Source: Aliidiomarina haloalkalitolerans
GTDB lineage: Bacteria > Pseudomonadota > Gammaproteobacteria > Enterobacterales > Alteromonadaceae
DNA length: 64,000 nucleotides
Direction of reading: 5' to 3'
Assembly (NCBI RefSeq): GCF_003987315.1
Contig: NZ_PIPI01000001.1
Coordinates: forward strand, 868,001 to 932,000
This document shows positions 19,642 to 29,323 of this stretch, piece by piece. Position numbers and translations under genes: made by a program. Under the pieces are notes generated by a model. It searched no databases. It worked only from the letters and a program-made list of their open reading frames with translations, and was not told the DNA's origin. The first letter of the stretch is position 1; the number at the start of each line of letters is the position of its first letter.

Positions 19642-19739
19642 CGTTATTTCCTCTCTACTGCTAAGCAGAATCTGCTAACTCGTTTATACTCTACATTCCC
19701 TATACACAGCATAAACCGCAAAATATTAAAAACAGGGTA

Positions 19740-20369
19740 CTATATTTTGTATCCAGTCGCTACCAGATACACCTCACGGGAGCGTGCTCTCGACGAATCG
19801 GGCTTGCGCACTTTCACCGTGGTGAATGCCTGTCGAACTTCTTTTAAGAAGACGTCAGAACCCTCGCCCTGAAACACTTTGACCACAAAGGCACCGCCAG
19901 GTTTCAGTACCGACCGACACATCTCTAAGGCCAACTCAACTAAATACATGGAGCGAGGTTGGTCAACAGCGTCGGTGCCACTAAAGTTTGGCGCCATATC
20001 TGACAATAAAACATCAACATTGGCACCGCCAATCCGTTCTAACAAGGCATTTAAGACCGCTTCTTCACGAAAATCGCCTTGCAGAAAATCAACGCCAGCA
20101 ATTGGGTCCATATCGAGAATGTCACAAGCAATGACTTCACCATTGCCATTTTGGAGATCCGCAACGAATTGCGACCAACCACCAGGTGCGGCACCTAAAT
20201 CTACTACGACCTGACCTGGCCGAAGGATCTTATCGCGCTGCTGAATTTCATCGAGTTTAAAAACTGCACGCGAACGCAGGCCCTGCTTTTGGGCTTTTTG
20301 CACGTAGTGATCGTCAAAATGTTCCTTTAACCATCGGCTACTACTGGCTGAACGCTTCTTTTTCGCCAT
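19740..20369 (-). CDS. rlmE: 23S rRNA (uridine(2552)-2'-O)-methyltransferase RlmE
   Basis: Methylates the 2'-O of U2552 in the A-loop of 23S rRNA (also known as RrmJ/FtsJ), a heat-shock enzyme. It is 209 residues, as in E. coli. The SAM motif is [13 protein letters not shown], followed by [17 protein letters not shown] (catalytic Asp) and [13 protein letters not shown] (catalytic Lys). ATG at 20369 follows AAGAGGAAAC. It is the first gene before ftsH and is divergent from yhbY, exactly the enteric arrangement. Confidence 0.97.
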   Translation of the reverse strand: MAKKKRSASSSRWLKEHFDDHYVQKAQKQGLRSRAVFKLDEIQQRDKILRPGQVVVDLGAAPGGWSQFVADLQNGNGEVIACDILDMDPIAGVDFLQGDFREEAVLNALLERIGGANVDVLLSDMAPNFSGTDAVDQPRSMYLVELALEMCRSVLKPGGAFVVKVFQGEGSDVFLKEVRQAFTTVKVRKPDSSRARSREVYLVATGYKI

Positions 20370-20410
20370 GTTTCCTCTTCTTTTGCTAACTCGGACTGGC
20401 TCGTATTAGG

Positions 20411-20439
20411 AGATGGCGGTAGAATACCGCAAATTCAAG
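20411..20439 (-). promoter_or_regulatory. Sigma-32 heat-shock promoter of rlmE-ftsH
   Basis: Minus-strand CTTGAAT (20433-20439), 14-bp spacer, CGCCATCT (20411-20418), against consensus CTTGAAA-N13-15-CCCCATNT (6/7 and 7/8). It is about 40 bp upstream of the rlmE start. The E. coli operon is also sigma-32 controlled. Confidence 0.75.
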
Positions 20440-20535
20440 TGTTTCGCTCGCGAACTCAGGTAAAAACATTTCGATTGCCTTGTTCGTCTGTATCGAAAGG
20501 CGATTTTATAACCAGATTAACAACAGGCATCAACC

Positions 20536-20832
20536 ATGCAACTTAGTAATAAACAGAAGCAATTCTTAAAAGGCTTGGCTCACCCGCTCAAGCCAGTCGT
20601 CTTACTCGGCGCTAACGGGTTAACTGAAGGTGTTGTCGCAGAAATTGACAGTGCACTTGAGCACCATGAGCTGATAAAAGTGAAAGTTCCTGAAGAAGAT
20701 CGGGAGCTGCGTGTCGCTATCTACGAAGCGATAGCGCGTGAAACGGCGGCAACGCAAGTTCAAGTTATAGGCAAGACCTTGGTTCTTTATCGCCCTGCGC
20801 GGGAACCAAAACTGCGTTTACCGAAAGGTTAA
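20536..20832 (+). CDS. yhbY: Ribosome assembly RNA-binding protein YhbY
   Basis: Small CRM-domain protein (98 residues) that associates with pre-50S subunits. The family pattern is complete: LSNKQKQFLKGLAHPLKPVV, the GxxG-type loop GANGLTEG, IDSALEHHELIKVKV and a C-terminal IGKTLVLYRPA. It is transcribed divergently from rlmE, the conserved neighbourhood in gammaproteobacteria. Its stop is eight bases from the end of the convergent regulator gene; no terminator is evident between them. Confidence 0.95.
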   Translation: MQLSNKQKQFLKGLAHPLKPVVLLGANGLTEGVVAEIDSALEHHELIKVKVPEEDRELRVAIYEAIARETAATQVQVIGKTLVLYRPAREPKLRLPKG

Positions 20833-20840
20833 AGCAATCT

Positions 20841-21425
20841 TTATCGTTGTTGGCGTGCTGCTCTTGTTCGCTCTTGGCCGGCAAGAGTAGCAGCTAGAGA
20901 CTCTAACACCTGCGTGCGCAACTCACTGGCCTGCGGAAAGGCCCGATACGCAGCCCATAACAGTTCCAAGTTTTCGGCGCTCGTTTGTGCGTGATGACGC
21001 GTCAAAAGTGCATAGAAGTAGGCGACTGCTTTTCCGAATTCCCCGCTAGATTGCACGGAATCACCTTGTTGAGTTTGCTTGGAAGGCTTCGCTTTCCCTC
21101 TCGCATTGGCTCCACTCGCATAGGTCCCACGCTCATTCGTCGCAGAAGCAGCCACCAAATTCTCTGACACAACGTATTCTGGCACCCGAAGGCCGCCTTC
21201 CGGCTTCAACATCCAATCAATCGACATGTGCTTGTCGAGAAGCGCCGGAATCAGTGTTGAATAAGGCACATGTCCACGTTGCCGGCAGTTATTAATCGCC
21301 GAACGAGTTAATCCATACCACTTTAAAACATCTAACTCATCGCTCAGACCAGAAGCCTGCCGGCCCATTTGGAGGAAGTGGTCGAGACTAATTGAGTTTG
21401 CTTGCGCCTTTCCCTTGCTATTCAT
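20841..21425 (-). CDS. CI-like phage-type repressor, orphan
   Basis: Predicted DNA-binding regulator. After a short variable N-terminus it has a segment typical of the bacteriophage CI-repressor N-terminal domain (DVLKWYGLTRSAINNCRQRG, then VPYSTLIPALLDKHMSIDWML). The C-terminal half is low-complexity followed by a helical region (about 130-190) without the LexA/CI-type autoprotease motifs, so it should not be RecA-cleavable. I take ATG 21425; a GTG at 21458 in frame lies inside the operator and upstream of the likely -10. It is divergent from the second HTH gene, sharing two palindromic sites. No other phage genes are nearby. Target genes unknown. Confidence 0.6.
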   Translation of the reverse strand: MNSKGKAQANSISLDHFLQMGRQASGLSDELDVLKWYGLTRSAINNCRQRGHVPYSTLIPALLDKHMSIDWMLKPEGGLRVPEYVVSENLVAASATNERGTYASGANARGKAKPSKQTQQGDSVQSSGEFGKAVAYFYALLTRHHAQTSAENLELLWAAYRAFPQASELRTQVLESLAATLAGQERTRAARQQR

Positions 21426-21445
21426 CATGGCCTGTGCTTTTATTG

Positions 21446-21489
21446 ATTTTAATATCACTCATTTGAGTGCAATCTAAACTCAAATGAGT
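21446..21489. promoter_or_regulatory. Divergent control region with twin mirror-image operators
   Basis: Two 12-bp near-palindromes, ACTCATTTGAGT (21457-21468) and its exact reverse complement ACTCAAATGAGT (21478-21489), start 21 bp apart, i.e. two helical turns on the same face. A possible promoter for the leftward gene, TTGCAC (21467-21472), 15-bp spacer, TAAAAT (21446-21451), has the first site between its hexamers, the usual geometry for repression. The rightward promoter is not clear. Confidence 0.65.
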
Positions 21490-21528
21490 TCAAACGGAAT
21501 TCACAACTGCCAGTATGTAAAACTAATT

Positions 21529-21801
21529 ATGGATAAAAATCAAATTAAAAAAGCACTTGCGGCCAATGGCTACGACTTTTCGATAGTCGCCGCTGCAATT
21601 GAGCGTAGCCCATCCCTCATTTCTAAAGTAGCAGCTCGTAAGGCACGATCGCGAATTGTCGCCAACGCGATAGCAAAAGCGATTGGTATGCCTGTACAAG
21701 AGGTTTTTCCAGATATTGAGGATTATCACAACCCTCTTCCCAGCGGAAATTCTGCTCGCGAACAAAAGGCTGCTGAGCTGGCCAAGCTGCTGAACGATTA
21801 A
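21529..21801 (+). CDS. Small helix-turn-helix regulator (Ner/Nlp-like)
   Basis: Predicted 90-residue DNA-binding protein. Residues 1-60 (from MDKNQIKKALAANG through SPSLISKVAARKARSR and IAKAIGMPVQEVFP) look like the small phage-type HTH family that includes Ner and Nlp. The tail is hydrophilic. ATG 21529 is chosen because the conserved part begins there; ATG 21484 in frame lies inside the second operator. Neither has a Shine-Dalgarno, so the start is uncertain and the message may be leaderless. Paired divergently with the CI-like gene, as in a lysogeny switch, but no integrase, att site or structural gene is seen around it. Confidence 0.6.
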   Translation: MDKNQIKKALAANGYDFSIVAAAIERSPSLISKVAARKARSRIVANAIAKAIGMPVQEVFPDIEDYHNPLPSGNSAREQKAAELAKLLND

Positions 21802-21870
21802 CCGGTGTTATAACAACTCGCGTGAACCTCAGAAAGCGTTAACTGAGATGGGTTCATGCAAGCAAAGCCA

Positions 21871-21909
21871 ACGAAAAAGCCCCAATTAGTCGCAACTAAC
21901 TGGGGCTTT
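21871..21909 (-). terminator. Intrinsic terminator downstream of greA
   Basis: 15-bp stem AAAGCCCCAATTAGT / ACTAACTGGGGCTTT (21876-21890, 21895-21909), one wobble, loop CGCA; five Us follow on the minus strand. It also lies behind the rightward HTH gene and may serve both directions. Confidence 0.8.
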
Positions 21910-21948
21910 GCTTATATTGATAAGCTCTTTTAAAGCAAGCGCTTACGT

Positions 21949-22425
21949 TTACAAGTACTCGACGTTCACGATTTCGTATTCGACTTCACCGCTCGGCGTC
22001 GTCACCACCGCAACATCGTCAACTTCCTTACCAATTAAGGCACGTGCAAGTGGCGAGTTCACTGAAATCAAGTTTTGCTTAATGTCAGCTTCGTCGTCAC
22101 CAACCACACGGTAAGTGACTTCTTCGTCGGTTTTAGTGTTGTATACCGTCACTGTCGCACCGAAAACTACTTTGCCGTTATTCTGCAATTTCGTTACATC
22201 AATAATTTGCGCATTCGAAAGTTTGGCTTCAATTTCTTGAATTCGACCTTCGCAGAAACTTTGTTGTTCACGTGCAGCATGATACTCAGCATTTTCTTTT
22301 AAGTCGCCGTGCTCACGCGCATCGGCAATCGCTTGAATAATCCGCGGCCGATCTTCACTTTTTAAACGCTTCAACTCGTTGCGTAGTGCCTCCGCACCCG
22401 CAACTGTCATCGGAATGTTTGTCAT
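21949..22425 (-). CDS. greA: Transcription elongation factor GreA
   Basis: Rescues backtracked RNA polymerase by stimulating transcript cleavage through its secondary channel. It is 158 residues, the standard length. The N-terminal coiled coil carries the acidic tip ([20 protein letters not shown], with the conserved D and E residues) and the C-terminal FKBP-like domain ends [13 protein letters not shown]. Its ATG overlaps the carB stop (ATGA), so translation is coupled. carAB-greA adjacency is common in gammaproteobacteria. Confidence 0.97.
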   Translation of the reverse strand: MTNIPMTVAGAEALRNELKRLKSEDRPRIIQAIADAREHGDLKENAEYHAAREQQSFCEGRIQEIEAKLSNAQIIDVTKLQNNGKVVFGATVTVYNTKTDEEVTYRVVGDDEADIKQNLISVNSPLARALIGKEVDDVAVVTTPSGEVEYEIVNVEYL

Positions 22426-25400
22426 TGATTCAAAATCCTCTTGTGCAGTTCTTGCACCGAGCTCACCCGCGCTCGGTCGTTGACAGTATGGGCTTTCACT
22501 GCCGCAAAACCTGCGTTCAATGTGGTGGTGTAACTGACGTTATTCAGCAGCGCTTCGCGACGAATGTAGACTGAATCTTCAATCGCCTGGCGCCCTTCCA
22601 CCGTATTAATAATATAGCTGTATTCGCCGTTTTTCACAGCATCGACAATATTGGGTCGACCTTCTTGCAACTTGTTCACTACGCTACAGTGAATTCCTTG
22701 CGCCTGCAAGGCTTCGGCTGTGCCGCGCGTTGCTTCGACGCTGAATCCTAACGCAGTCAAGCCACGAGCCAAGTCGATGACGCGCTTTTTATCACCTTCA
22801 CGCACCGACAGCAAGGCTTTACCCTTCGCAGGTAGTGCTTGGCCTGCACCTAAGTTTGCTTTGGCATAAGCCTCTTCGAAACTCTCGCCAACCCCCATAA
22901 CTTCGCCCGTAGAGCGCATCTCTGGCCCACGAATTGGGTCGACGCCTTGGAATTTAGCAAACGGAACAACAACTTCTTTAACAGAATAGTAAGGCGGAAT
23001 GACTTCGTCCAAGCAATTTTGCTCTTTCAAAGATTTGCCAGCCATCACTCGAGCCGCAACTTTGGCTAACTGAATACCCGTTGCTTTGGACACAAATGGT
23101 ACTGTCCGGGCTGCGCGTGGGTTTACTTCAATGAGGTAAATCTCATTGTTTTGAATCGCAAACTGCGTATTCATCAAACCGCGTACATTCAGCTCAAATG
23201 CCAATTTCCGGACTTGCTCACGCAATTCAGCTTGGGTAATGTCACTCAGTGAGTACGGTGGCAACGAACATGCTGAGTCACCTGAATGGACACCCGCTTG
23301 CTCGATGTGCTGCATAATACCGCCAATGAACACGTCTTCACCGTCACAAATTGCGTCAATGTCAACCTCAATGGCGTTATCTAAAAAGCGATCCAGCAGA
23401 ACCGGTGCCGAGTTTGACACTTTTACGGCTTCATTCAAGTAACGACGTAAATCCGCTTGGTCATAGACAATTTCCATAGCGCGGCCGCCCAAAACATAGG
23501 ATGGACGCACAACTAATGGGAAACCGATGCGCTCTGACTCAATCATCGCTTGCTCAACGGTTGTTACCGTGGAGTTCTCTGGTTGTTTCAGACCTAATCG
23601 TGTCACCGCCGTCTGGAAACGCTCACGGTCTTCAGCGCGGTCGATTGCGTCTGGCGAGGTACCAATAATTGGGACACCATTCGCTTCGAGGTCTCGCGCT
23701 AGTTTCAGTGGTGTTTGACCACCATACTGGACGATGACGCCTTTCGGCTTCTCGATACGAACAATTTCTAGAACGTCTTCTAGGGTAATTGGCTCGAAGT
23801 ATAAGCGGTCTGAAGTGTCGTAGTCGGTTGAAACCGTTTCTGGGTTACAGTTGACCATAATCGTCTCGTAACCATCCTCACGCATGGCAAGCGCCGCGTG
23901 AACACAGCAATAGTCAAACTCAATCCCCTGACCAATGCGGTTTGGACCACCACCGATGACCATGATCTTCTCACGATCACTTGGGCGCGCTTCACATTCT
24001 TCGTCATAGGTTGAATACATGTACGCAGTTTCTGACGCGAATTCGGCGGCACAGGTATCAACACGTTTGTAAACCGGGAAGATCCCGAATTCTTCGCGAC
24101 GTTTACGAACTTCGCTTTCATGAACATCCAAAATTGCCGCTAAACGCGCGTCCGAGAACCCCTTGCGTTTAAGGTAACGCAAGCTGTCCGTGTCCATTCC
24201 CGCTAAGCCAAGTTGGCCGACTTCCTTTTCCAACTTCACAATTTCTTCCAGTTGCACGAGGAACCAACGGTCAATCTTAGTTAAATTGAAAACGTCGTCG
24301 ACACTCATACCCATGCGGAAGGCATCACCAATGTACCAAATACGCTCGGCACCTGGCTCTTTTAGCTCACGAATAATCTTGGTTTTTGCTTCTTCCGGCT
24401 CATTTAAATCGACAATTGGGTCCAAACCGTTCATGCCCAATTCAAGGCCACGTAACGCCTTCTGCAGCGACTCTTGTTGGTTACGACCAATGGCCATCAC
24501 CTCGCCAACCGATTTCATTTGGGTCGTCAGACGGTCGTTAGCGCCAGCAAACTTCTCAAAGTTGAACCGTGGGATTTTAGTAACCACGTAGTCAATCGCT
24601 GGTTCAAACGATGCTGGTGTAACACCGCCGGTAATGTCGTTGGCGAGCTCGTCGAGGGTATAACCGACTGCCAGCTTCGCGGCCACTTTAGCAATTGGGA
24701 AACCGGTCGCTTTTGACGCCAGTGCAGAAGAACGACTCACCCGCGGGTTCATTTCAATAATGACCATGCGTCCCGTGTCTGGACAAATACCAAATTGGAC
24801 GTTCGAGCCACCGGTTTCGACGCCAATTTCACGCAGTACCGCCATCGAAGCGTTACGCATAATTTGGTATTCTTTGTCAGTTAAGGTTTGCGCTGGTGCA
24901 ACGGTTATCGAGTCACCGGTATGCACCCCCATTGGGTCAAAGTTTTCAATCGAACAAACAATGATGCAGTTGTCGTTCTTGTCACGCACCACTTCCATTT
25001 CGTACTCTTTCCAGCCGATTAACGACTCGTCGATGAGTAACTCTTTAGTTCGAGATAATGACAGTCCGCGCTTACAGATTTCTTCAAATTCGTCACGGTT
25101 GTAGGCGATACCACCGCCACTGCCACCCATGGTGAATGACGGTCGAATAATACACGGGAAGCCAATGCGCTCGAGCACATCGAAAGCTTCGTCCATGCTG
25201 TGAGCAATTTCTGCGCGCGGTGTTTCAAGACCGATTTTTTTCATCGCTTTATCGAAACGATCACGGTCTTCCGCTTTATCGATCGCATCTGCCGTGGCGC
25301 CAATCATTTCAACGTTATACTTCTTCAGAACGCCCTGGGCGTCGAGTTCGAGCGCACAGTTCAATGCGGTTTGCCCACCCATGGTTGGCAGGATGGCATC

Positions 25401-25649
25401 CGGACGCTCACGTTCAATGATTTTCTCGACCACTTCCCAATGAATTGGCTCGATATAAGTCGCATCCGCCATTTCTGGGTCAGTCATAATGGTTGCTGGG
25501 TTCGAGTTCACCAAAATAACGCGGTAACCTTCTTCCCGCAGTGCCTTACAAGCCTGCGCTCCCGAGTAATCAAATTCACACGCTTGGCCGATAACAATAG
25601 GACCAGCGCCGATAATCAAAATACTTTTAATGTCTGTACGTTTTGGCAT
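22422..25649 (-). CDS. carB: Carbamoyl-phosphate synthase large subunit
   Basis: Makes carbamoyl phosphate from bicarbonate, ammonia (from CarA) and two ATP, feeding arginine and pyrimidine synthesis. It is 1075 residues, matching E. coli (1073). Two homologous ATP-grasp halves are visible, each beginning with the same Rossmann motif ([18 protein letters not shown] at 14-31; [19 protein letters not shown] near 563) and containing [11 protein letters not shown] or [10 protein letters not shown] loops. The C-terminal MGS-like allosteric domain (about 935-1075) ends before greA. It begins 14 bp after carA. Confidence 0.98.
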   Translation of the reverse strand: MPKRTDIKSILIIGAGPIVIGQACEFDYSGAQACKALREEGYRVILVNSNPATIMTDPEMADATYIEPIHWEVVEKIIERERPDAILPTMGGQTALNCALELDAQGVLKKYNVEMIGATADAIDKAEDRDRFDKAMKKIGLETPRAEIAHSMDEAFDVLERIGFPCIIRPSFTMGGSGGGIAYNRDEFEEICKRGLSLSRTKELLIDESLIGWKEYEMEVVRDKNDNCIIVCSIENFDPMGVHTGDSITVAPAQTLTDKEYQIMRNASMAVLREIGVETGGSNVQFGICPDTGRMVIIEMNPRVSRSSALASKATGFPIAKVAAKLAVGYTLDELANDITGGVTPASFEPAIDYVVTKIPRFNFEKFAGANDRLTTQMKSVGEVMAIGRNQQESLQKALRGLELGMNGLDPIVDLNEPEEAKTKIIRELKEPGAERIWYIGDAFRMGMSVDDVFNLTKIDRWFLVQLEEIVKLEKEVGQLGLAGMDTDSLRYLKRKGFSDARLAAILDVHESEVRKRREEFGIFPVYKRVDTCAAEFASETAYMYSTYDEECEARPSDREKIMVIGGGPNRIGQGIEFDYCCVHAALAMREDGYETIMVNCNPETVSTDYDTSDRLYFEPITLEDVLEIVRIEKPKGVIVQYGGQTPLKLARDLEANGVPIIGTSPDAIDRAEDRERFQTAVTRLGLKQPENSTVTTVEQAMIESERIGFPLVVRPSYVLGGRAMEIVYDQADLRRYLNEAVKVSNSAPVLLDRFLDNAIEVDIDAICDGEDVFIGGIMQHIEQAGVHSGDSACSLPPYSLSDITQAELREQVRKLAFELNVRGLMNTQFAIQNNEIYLIEVNPRAARTVPFVSKATGIQLAKVAARVMAGKSLKEQNCLDEVIPPYYSVKEVVVPFAKFQGVDPIRGPEMRSTGEVMGVGESFEEAYAKANLGAGQALPAKGKALLSVREGDKKRVIDLARGLTALGFSVEATRGTAEALQAQGIHCSVVNKLQEGRPNIVDAVKNGEYSYIINTVEGRQAIEDSVYIRREALLNNVSYTTTLNAGFAAVKAHTVNDRARVSSVQELHKRILNQ

Positions 25650-25663
25650 CGTGGCACCCGTCC

Positions 25664-26824
25664 TTATTGCTTCGCAGCTTCAAGCAGTTCAATGAAATGA
25701 TCGAACAGTGGCGCAGCATCCTGCGGCCCTGGACTCGCTTCTGGGTGACCTTGGAAACTAAACGCCGGTAGGTCAGTGTGATGAATGCCTTGCAGCGTGC
25801 CATCAAAAAGCGACTTGTGCGTCGCTTTTAAATGCGCTGGTAAAGAGGCTTCTTCAACTGCGAACCCGTGGTTTTGACTGGTAATCATTACCCGCCCAGT
25901 TGCTAAGTCTTGCACCGGGTGGTTGGCACCATGATGGCCGTGCTTCATTTTGACTGTTTTCGCACCGGTAGCGAGCGCTAAAAGCTGATGGCCTAAACAA
26001 ATCCCAAAGACTGGCAGTTGTTTTTCGAGGAATACTTTTATAGCCGCTACCGCATAATCACACGGCGCTGGGTCACCAGGACCATTCGACAAAAAGACAC
26101 CGTCCGGACTCAATGCTAATACTTCTTCAGCAGACGTTTGTGCGGGTACCACTGTGATTTTGCAACCGCGGTCAGCTAGCATGCGCAGAATGTTGAACTT
26201 AGCGCCAAAATCGTAGGCAACTACATGATATTTGGTTTCGCCCTGTTGCGTGTGTCCCTGTCCGAGTTTCCAGGTTCCCTCGGTCCAAGGGTATGGTTTG
26301 CTGCAAGTCGCAACTTTCGCAAGGTCCATTCCTGCAAGACCTGGAAATGCTTTCGCCGCTTCGAGTGCCGCAGCGACAGGTGCGTCTTCACCCGCATTAT
26401 AGGTCATGATACAACCGTCTTGAGCACCGGTCTCACGCAAACGATTAGTCAATCGACGCGTATCGATGTCGGCAATACCGAGAATGTTTTGCGACTTTAG
26501 ATAATCACTCAGAGATTGAGTACTGCGGAAATTACTGGCAATTGGAGAAAGATCGCGGATGACTAGACCTTTAGCCCAAATTCGATCGGACTCGGTGTCT
26601 TCAGGATTAGTGCCGTAATTGCCAATGTGTGGGTAAGTGAGGGTAACGATTTGTTCTGCGTAAGAGGGGTCGGTTAAAATTTCTTGATAGCCTGTCATGG
26701 CCGTATTGAAAACAACTTCACCGACAGCCTGCCCTTCCGCACCAATTGCAGTGCCATAGAAAACAGAGCCGTCAGCAAGAACCAGAATGGCCCTACGCGT
26801 GGACTTACTCGCCGAAATACTCAA
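25664..26824 (-). CDS. carA: Carbamoyl-phosphate synthase small subunit
   Basis: Glutaminase subunit that channels ammonia to CarB. I set the start at TTG 26824: GGAGG lies five bases upstream and the product (386 residues, E. coli 382) then begins [20 protein letters not shown], in line with the family. A longer frame from 26866 starts inside a terminator hairpin. The N-terminal domain has the [14 protein letters not shown]-type segment; the class I glutaminase domain has the nucleophile in GICLGHQ and the catalytic HPEASPGP. The unusual start and the upstream terminator suggest regulation at the leader. Confidence 0.96.
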   Translation of the reverse strand: MSISASKSTRRAILVLADGSVFYGTAIGAEGQAVGEVVFNTAMTGYQEILTDPSYAEQIVTLTYPHIGNYGTNPEDTESDRIWAKGLVIRDLSPIASNFRSTQSLSDYLKSQNILGIADIDTRRLTNRLRETGAQDGCIMTYNAGEDAPVAAALEAAKAFPGLAGMDLAKVATCSKPYPWTEGTWKLGQGHTQQGETKYHVVAYDFGAKFNILRMLADRGCKITVVPAQTSAEEVLALSPDGVFLSNGPGDPAPCDYAVAAIKVFLEKQLPVFGICLGHQLLALATGAKTVKMKHGHHGANHPVQDLATGRVMITSQNHGFAVEEASLPAHLKATHKSLFDGTLQGIHHTDLPAFSFQGHPEASPGPQDAAPLFDHFIELLEAAKQ

Positions 26825-26840
26825 GGGTACCTCCGAACAT

Positions 26841-26873
26841 AAAAAAACGGGCAAGTTTGCGTTCACTTCCCCG
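26841..26873 (-). terminator. Terminator or attenuator immediately before carA
   Basis: Minus-strand stem CGGGGAAGT (26865-26873) with ACTTGCCCG (26848-26856), one internal mismatch, loop GAACGCAA, then seven Us (26841-26847). The U-run ends only about ten bases before the carA ribosome-binding site. It may terminate dapB transcripts or attenuate carAB. Confidence 0.65.
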
Positions 26874-27076
26874 CTTTACACCGAATCATGCACAGCCAGA
26901 CCCACTTCAGTTTCGCTACCTTTTACCCTTATTTCCCACCTAAACACGGCTTGCGTTCAGCCGAAAGGAGCACGCTTAGCGTTCCTTTGCATTGTTTTAT
27001 GCTTGAATAAGTTAAAAAGGTAACCGACGAACGGATGGCTGCACCTGTGCTTGCCGGCGTTCGGCAAATTGTTCGT

Positions 27077-27090
27077 ATTTTACGTAAAAT
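27077..27090. promoter_or_regulatory. 14-bp perfect palindrome between dapB and carA
   Basis: ATTTTACGTAAAAT, eight bases past the dapB stop and about 250 bp upstream of carA. No U-tract follows, so a terminator is unlikely. It may be an operator of the carAB promoter; the factor is unknown. The rest of the 27.09-26.87 kb gap shows no convincing ARG or PurR box. Confidence 0.4.
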
Positions 27091-27097
27091 CGGCTTT

Positions 27098-27910
27098 CTA
27101 GTCCAGCCCAAGAACGTCCTTCATTGCATAAATCTGCGGATTTTTCCCTAACGTCAACCATGCTGCGGCACGCAGCGCTCCGTCAGCAAAGGTACTGCGG
27201 TTTGCCACGCGATGAGTTAGCTCAATTCGCTCACCGCCAACCACTAAATAAACAGTGTGTTCACCAACAATATCGCCGGCCCGCAAGGTTGCGAATCCAA
27301 TACTGCCTTTTTCATAGACATGGTCGTCCGCATTCCGATTAAGCTCAGCGACATCGCTAAGGATTTGGCCTCGGCCACGTGCCGCAGCTTCGCCGAGCAA
27401 CAACGCAGTTCCCGAAGGTGCATCAACTTTGCGGGTATGATGTGCTTCAAGCACTTCAATGTCCGCTTGGTCACCAAAAACTGCACTCGCCTGCTCGGTT
27501 AATGCAGCTAACAAGTTAACACCCACACTAGTGTTTGCTGCATAAACGATCGGCACGGAAGTCGCGGCTAATGCTAAAGCATCTCGTCCAGCTTCATCTA
27601 ACCCGGTCACACAAACGACTACCGGCTTGGCAAGTTCAATATAAGTTTCGGCGCGCTGTGCTAGTCCTTCTGGTAAGGCAAAATCAATGATGACGTCTGC
27701 GCCAGCAAGCGCAGCTAAGTCGTCAGTGATTGCAACACCATTGGCTTGCCCACTTGCCAATACACCGCTATCAAGGCCAATAGTATCCGAGCCTGCGCGT
27801 CCAATTGCTGCGGTTAACTCAAAGTTGGATTGTTGCGTTGCGGCACGCACCACTTCGCGCCCCATCCGCCCACTTGCGCCAACTACTGCGACTTTGATTG
27901 ATGCTGTCAT
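27098..27910 (-). CDS. dapB: 4-hydroxy-tetrahydrodipicolinate reductase
   Basis: NAD(P)H-dependent step in lysine and diaminopimelate synthesis. It is 270 residues. The Rossmann motif is GASGRMGRE (11-19); the catalytic and substrate motif is EAHHTRKVDAPSGTA with His157, His158 and Lys161, and the C-terminal tetramerisation segment has AAWLTLGKNPQIYAMKDVLGL. It begins 17 bp after the symporter gene and may share its transcript. dapB-carA-carB is the usual order in gammaproteobacteria. Confidence 0.97.
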   Translation of the reverse strand: MTASIKVAVVGASGRMGREVVRAATQQSNFELTAAIGRAGSDTIGLDSGVLASGQANGVAITDDLAALAGADVIIDFALPEGLAQRAETYIELAKPVVVCVTGLDEAGRDALALAATSVPIVYAANTSVGVNLLAALTEQASAVFGDQADIEVLEAHHTRKVDAPSGTALLLGEAAARGRGQILSDVAELNRNADDHVYEKGSIGFATLRAGDIVGEHTVYLVVGGERIELTHRVANRSTFADGALRAAAWLTLGKNPQIYAMKDVLGLD

Positions 27911-27927
27911 GCGATTCCTTGTTTTTT

Positions 27928-29214
27928 CTAATTTTGGCGTGGCTCGGAGCTGTAATCTCTCTGCGTTTGTCCGCCATTGCTTTGGCGCTCAAGTTCCGCC
28001 ACGAGCACGCTCTCATCGATCATATTTTCTGAACGCGCTACGGTAGCCGATACGGCCATATCGCCAGTTACGTTCGTTGCTGTGCGCATCATATCAATAA
28101 TTCTGTCAATTGCAGCAATAAATGCAATGCCTTCAAGTGGCAAGCCAACTGCCGATAGCGTGACGGTAAGCATCACCATCGCTGAGCCAGGTACCCCTGC
28201 GGTTCCGATTGACGCGAGCGTTGCAGTTACCATGATAATTGCATATTCAGTAAAGCCAAGCGGAATACCATACAAGTGCGCAATGAAGATGGCGGCTATC
28301 GCTGGATAGATACCACCACAGCCATCCATATTAATGGTGGCTCCGAGCGGCAGCGAAAAGCTTGCGTACTCTTTCTTTACGCCCAGACGTTCTGTGGTCG
28401 TTTTCAAAGTCGATGGCAAGGTCCCGAAGCTACTCGACGTCGAGTACGCAATAACTTGGGTTGGGAAAATCGCGCGGAAAAATTGCATCGGCTTAATTTT
28501 TGCACCCCAACGCACCAAACTGCCGTAGACAAAAATAATGTGGATTAAGCACGCAATGTAAATGGCAATAATAAACTTACCAAGCGGCAACAGCATTTCT
28601 AAACCGTAGGTACCAACAACCCATGCCATTAAACCGAATACGCCAATTGGCGTCAGCTCAAGTACATAGCGGGTGATTTGGTACATCACTTCGGCGCCAG
28701 CTTGAAAGAAGTCACGTACCGGCGCGGCCTTTTCTTTTAATGCGTTAAGCGCAATCGCCAGCAACACAGCAAAGAAGATAATCTGGAGTACTCGGCCTTC
28801 AGCCAAGGCAGCAAACGGATTTGTTGGAATGACGCTCAGTAAAACTTGCGAAACCGGTGGAATGTCACGTTCCACAACTTCAGCTGCGGTTAATTCAACC
28901 GTTGGCGTTAAATCCATGAACGTGCCAACGGCTAAACCAATTGCGCTAGCGATAAAAGCTGTCAGCAAGAATAACCCGACCGTTTTCGATGCTAAACGCC
29001 CCAAATTACTTTGGCTTTGCATGCTTGTAATGCTACTAACGATTGCAAACAGGATAAGCGGTGCAACTAGCATTTGAATCGAGCGCACGAACAACTGTCC
29101 CAGCGGTTGCATGGCTGCGCCAATTTCAGGGAGGCCAAAACCAAGCACTGCGCCAAGAACGAAGGCACCAAGTACCCGTTGCCAAAATGGAATTGCAAAC
29201 CAAGCTTTCAACAT
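27928..29214 (-). CDS. Dicarboxylate/amino acid:cation symporter (DAACS family)
   Basis: Inner-membrane sodium- or proton-coupled importer of dicarboxylates or acidic amino acids, GltP/DctA/SdcS type. It is 428 residues with about eight hydrophobic segments. The family motifs are all present: TSSSFGTLPSTL (HP1 serine-rich loop), GATINMDGCGGIYPAIAAIF (TM7, NMDG), GVPGSAMVMLTVTL (HP2) and AIDRIIDMMRTATNVTGDM (TM8 with Asp and Asn ligands). Substrate cannot be assigned: the TM8 residue that selects amino acid versus dicarboxylate is not decisive here. Placed between an M48 peptidase gene and dapB, where E. coli has neither. Confidence 0.88.
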   Translation of the reverse strand: MLKAWFAIPFWQRVLGAFVLGAVLGFGLPEIGAAMQPLGQLFVRSIQMLVAPLILFAIVSSITSMQSQSNLGRLASKTVGLFLLTAFIASAIGLAVGTFMDLTPTVELTAAEVVERDIPPVSQVLLSVIPTNPFAALAEGRVLQIIFFAVLLAIALNALKEKAAPVRDFFQAGAEVMYQITRYVLELTPIGVFGLMAWVVGTYGLEMLLPLGKFIIAIYIACLIHIIFVYGSLVRWGAKIKPMQFFRAIFPTQVIAYSTSSSFGTLPSTLKTTTERLGVKKEYASFSLPLGATINMDGCGGIYPAIAAIFIAHLYGIPLGFTEYAIIMVTATLASIGTAGVPGSAMVMLTVTLSAVGLPLEGIAFIAAIDRIIDMMRTATNVTGDMAVSATVARSENMIDESVLVAELERQSNGGQTQRDYSSEPRQN

Positions 29215-29232
29215 AACTTTCCCGTGATGTTA

Positions 29233-29284
29233 GACAAAACAAAAAACCGCTCTGATCCTATACTGTATCGATCAGAACGGTTTT
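29233..29284 (-). terminator. Intrinsic terminator downstream of the M48 peptidase gene
   Basis: 15-bp stem AAAACCGCTCTGATC / GATCAGAACGGTTTT (29243-29257, 29270-29284), one mismatch, 12-nt loop, followed by a U-rich tract on the minus strand. Confidence 0.8.
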
Positions 29285-29323
29285 GCGGAAAGAATAGATT
29301 AATCTTGGTTAGATCAATTTGTT

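Noticed and set aside
20841-21801. Remnant prophage or integrative element
   Set aside because: Only two regulator genes are present; no integrase, no direct-repeat att sites and no tRNA end at the borders. Described as an orphan regulatory pair instead.
26880-27060. ARG box or leader peptide for carAB
   Set aside because: Only isolated half-sites (such as TGAAT) and tiny ORFs without a ribosome-binding site are seen.
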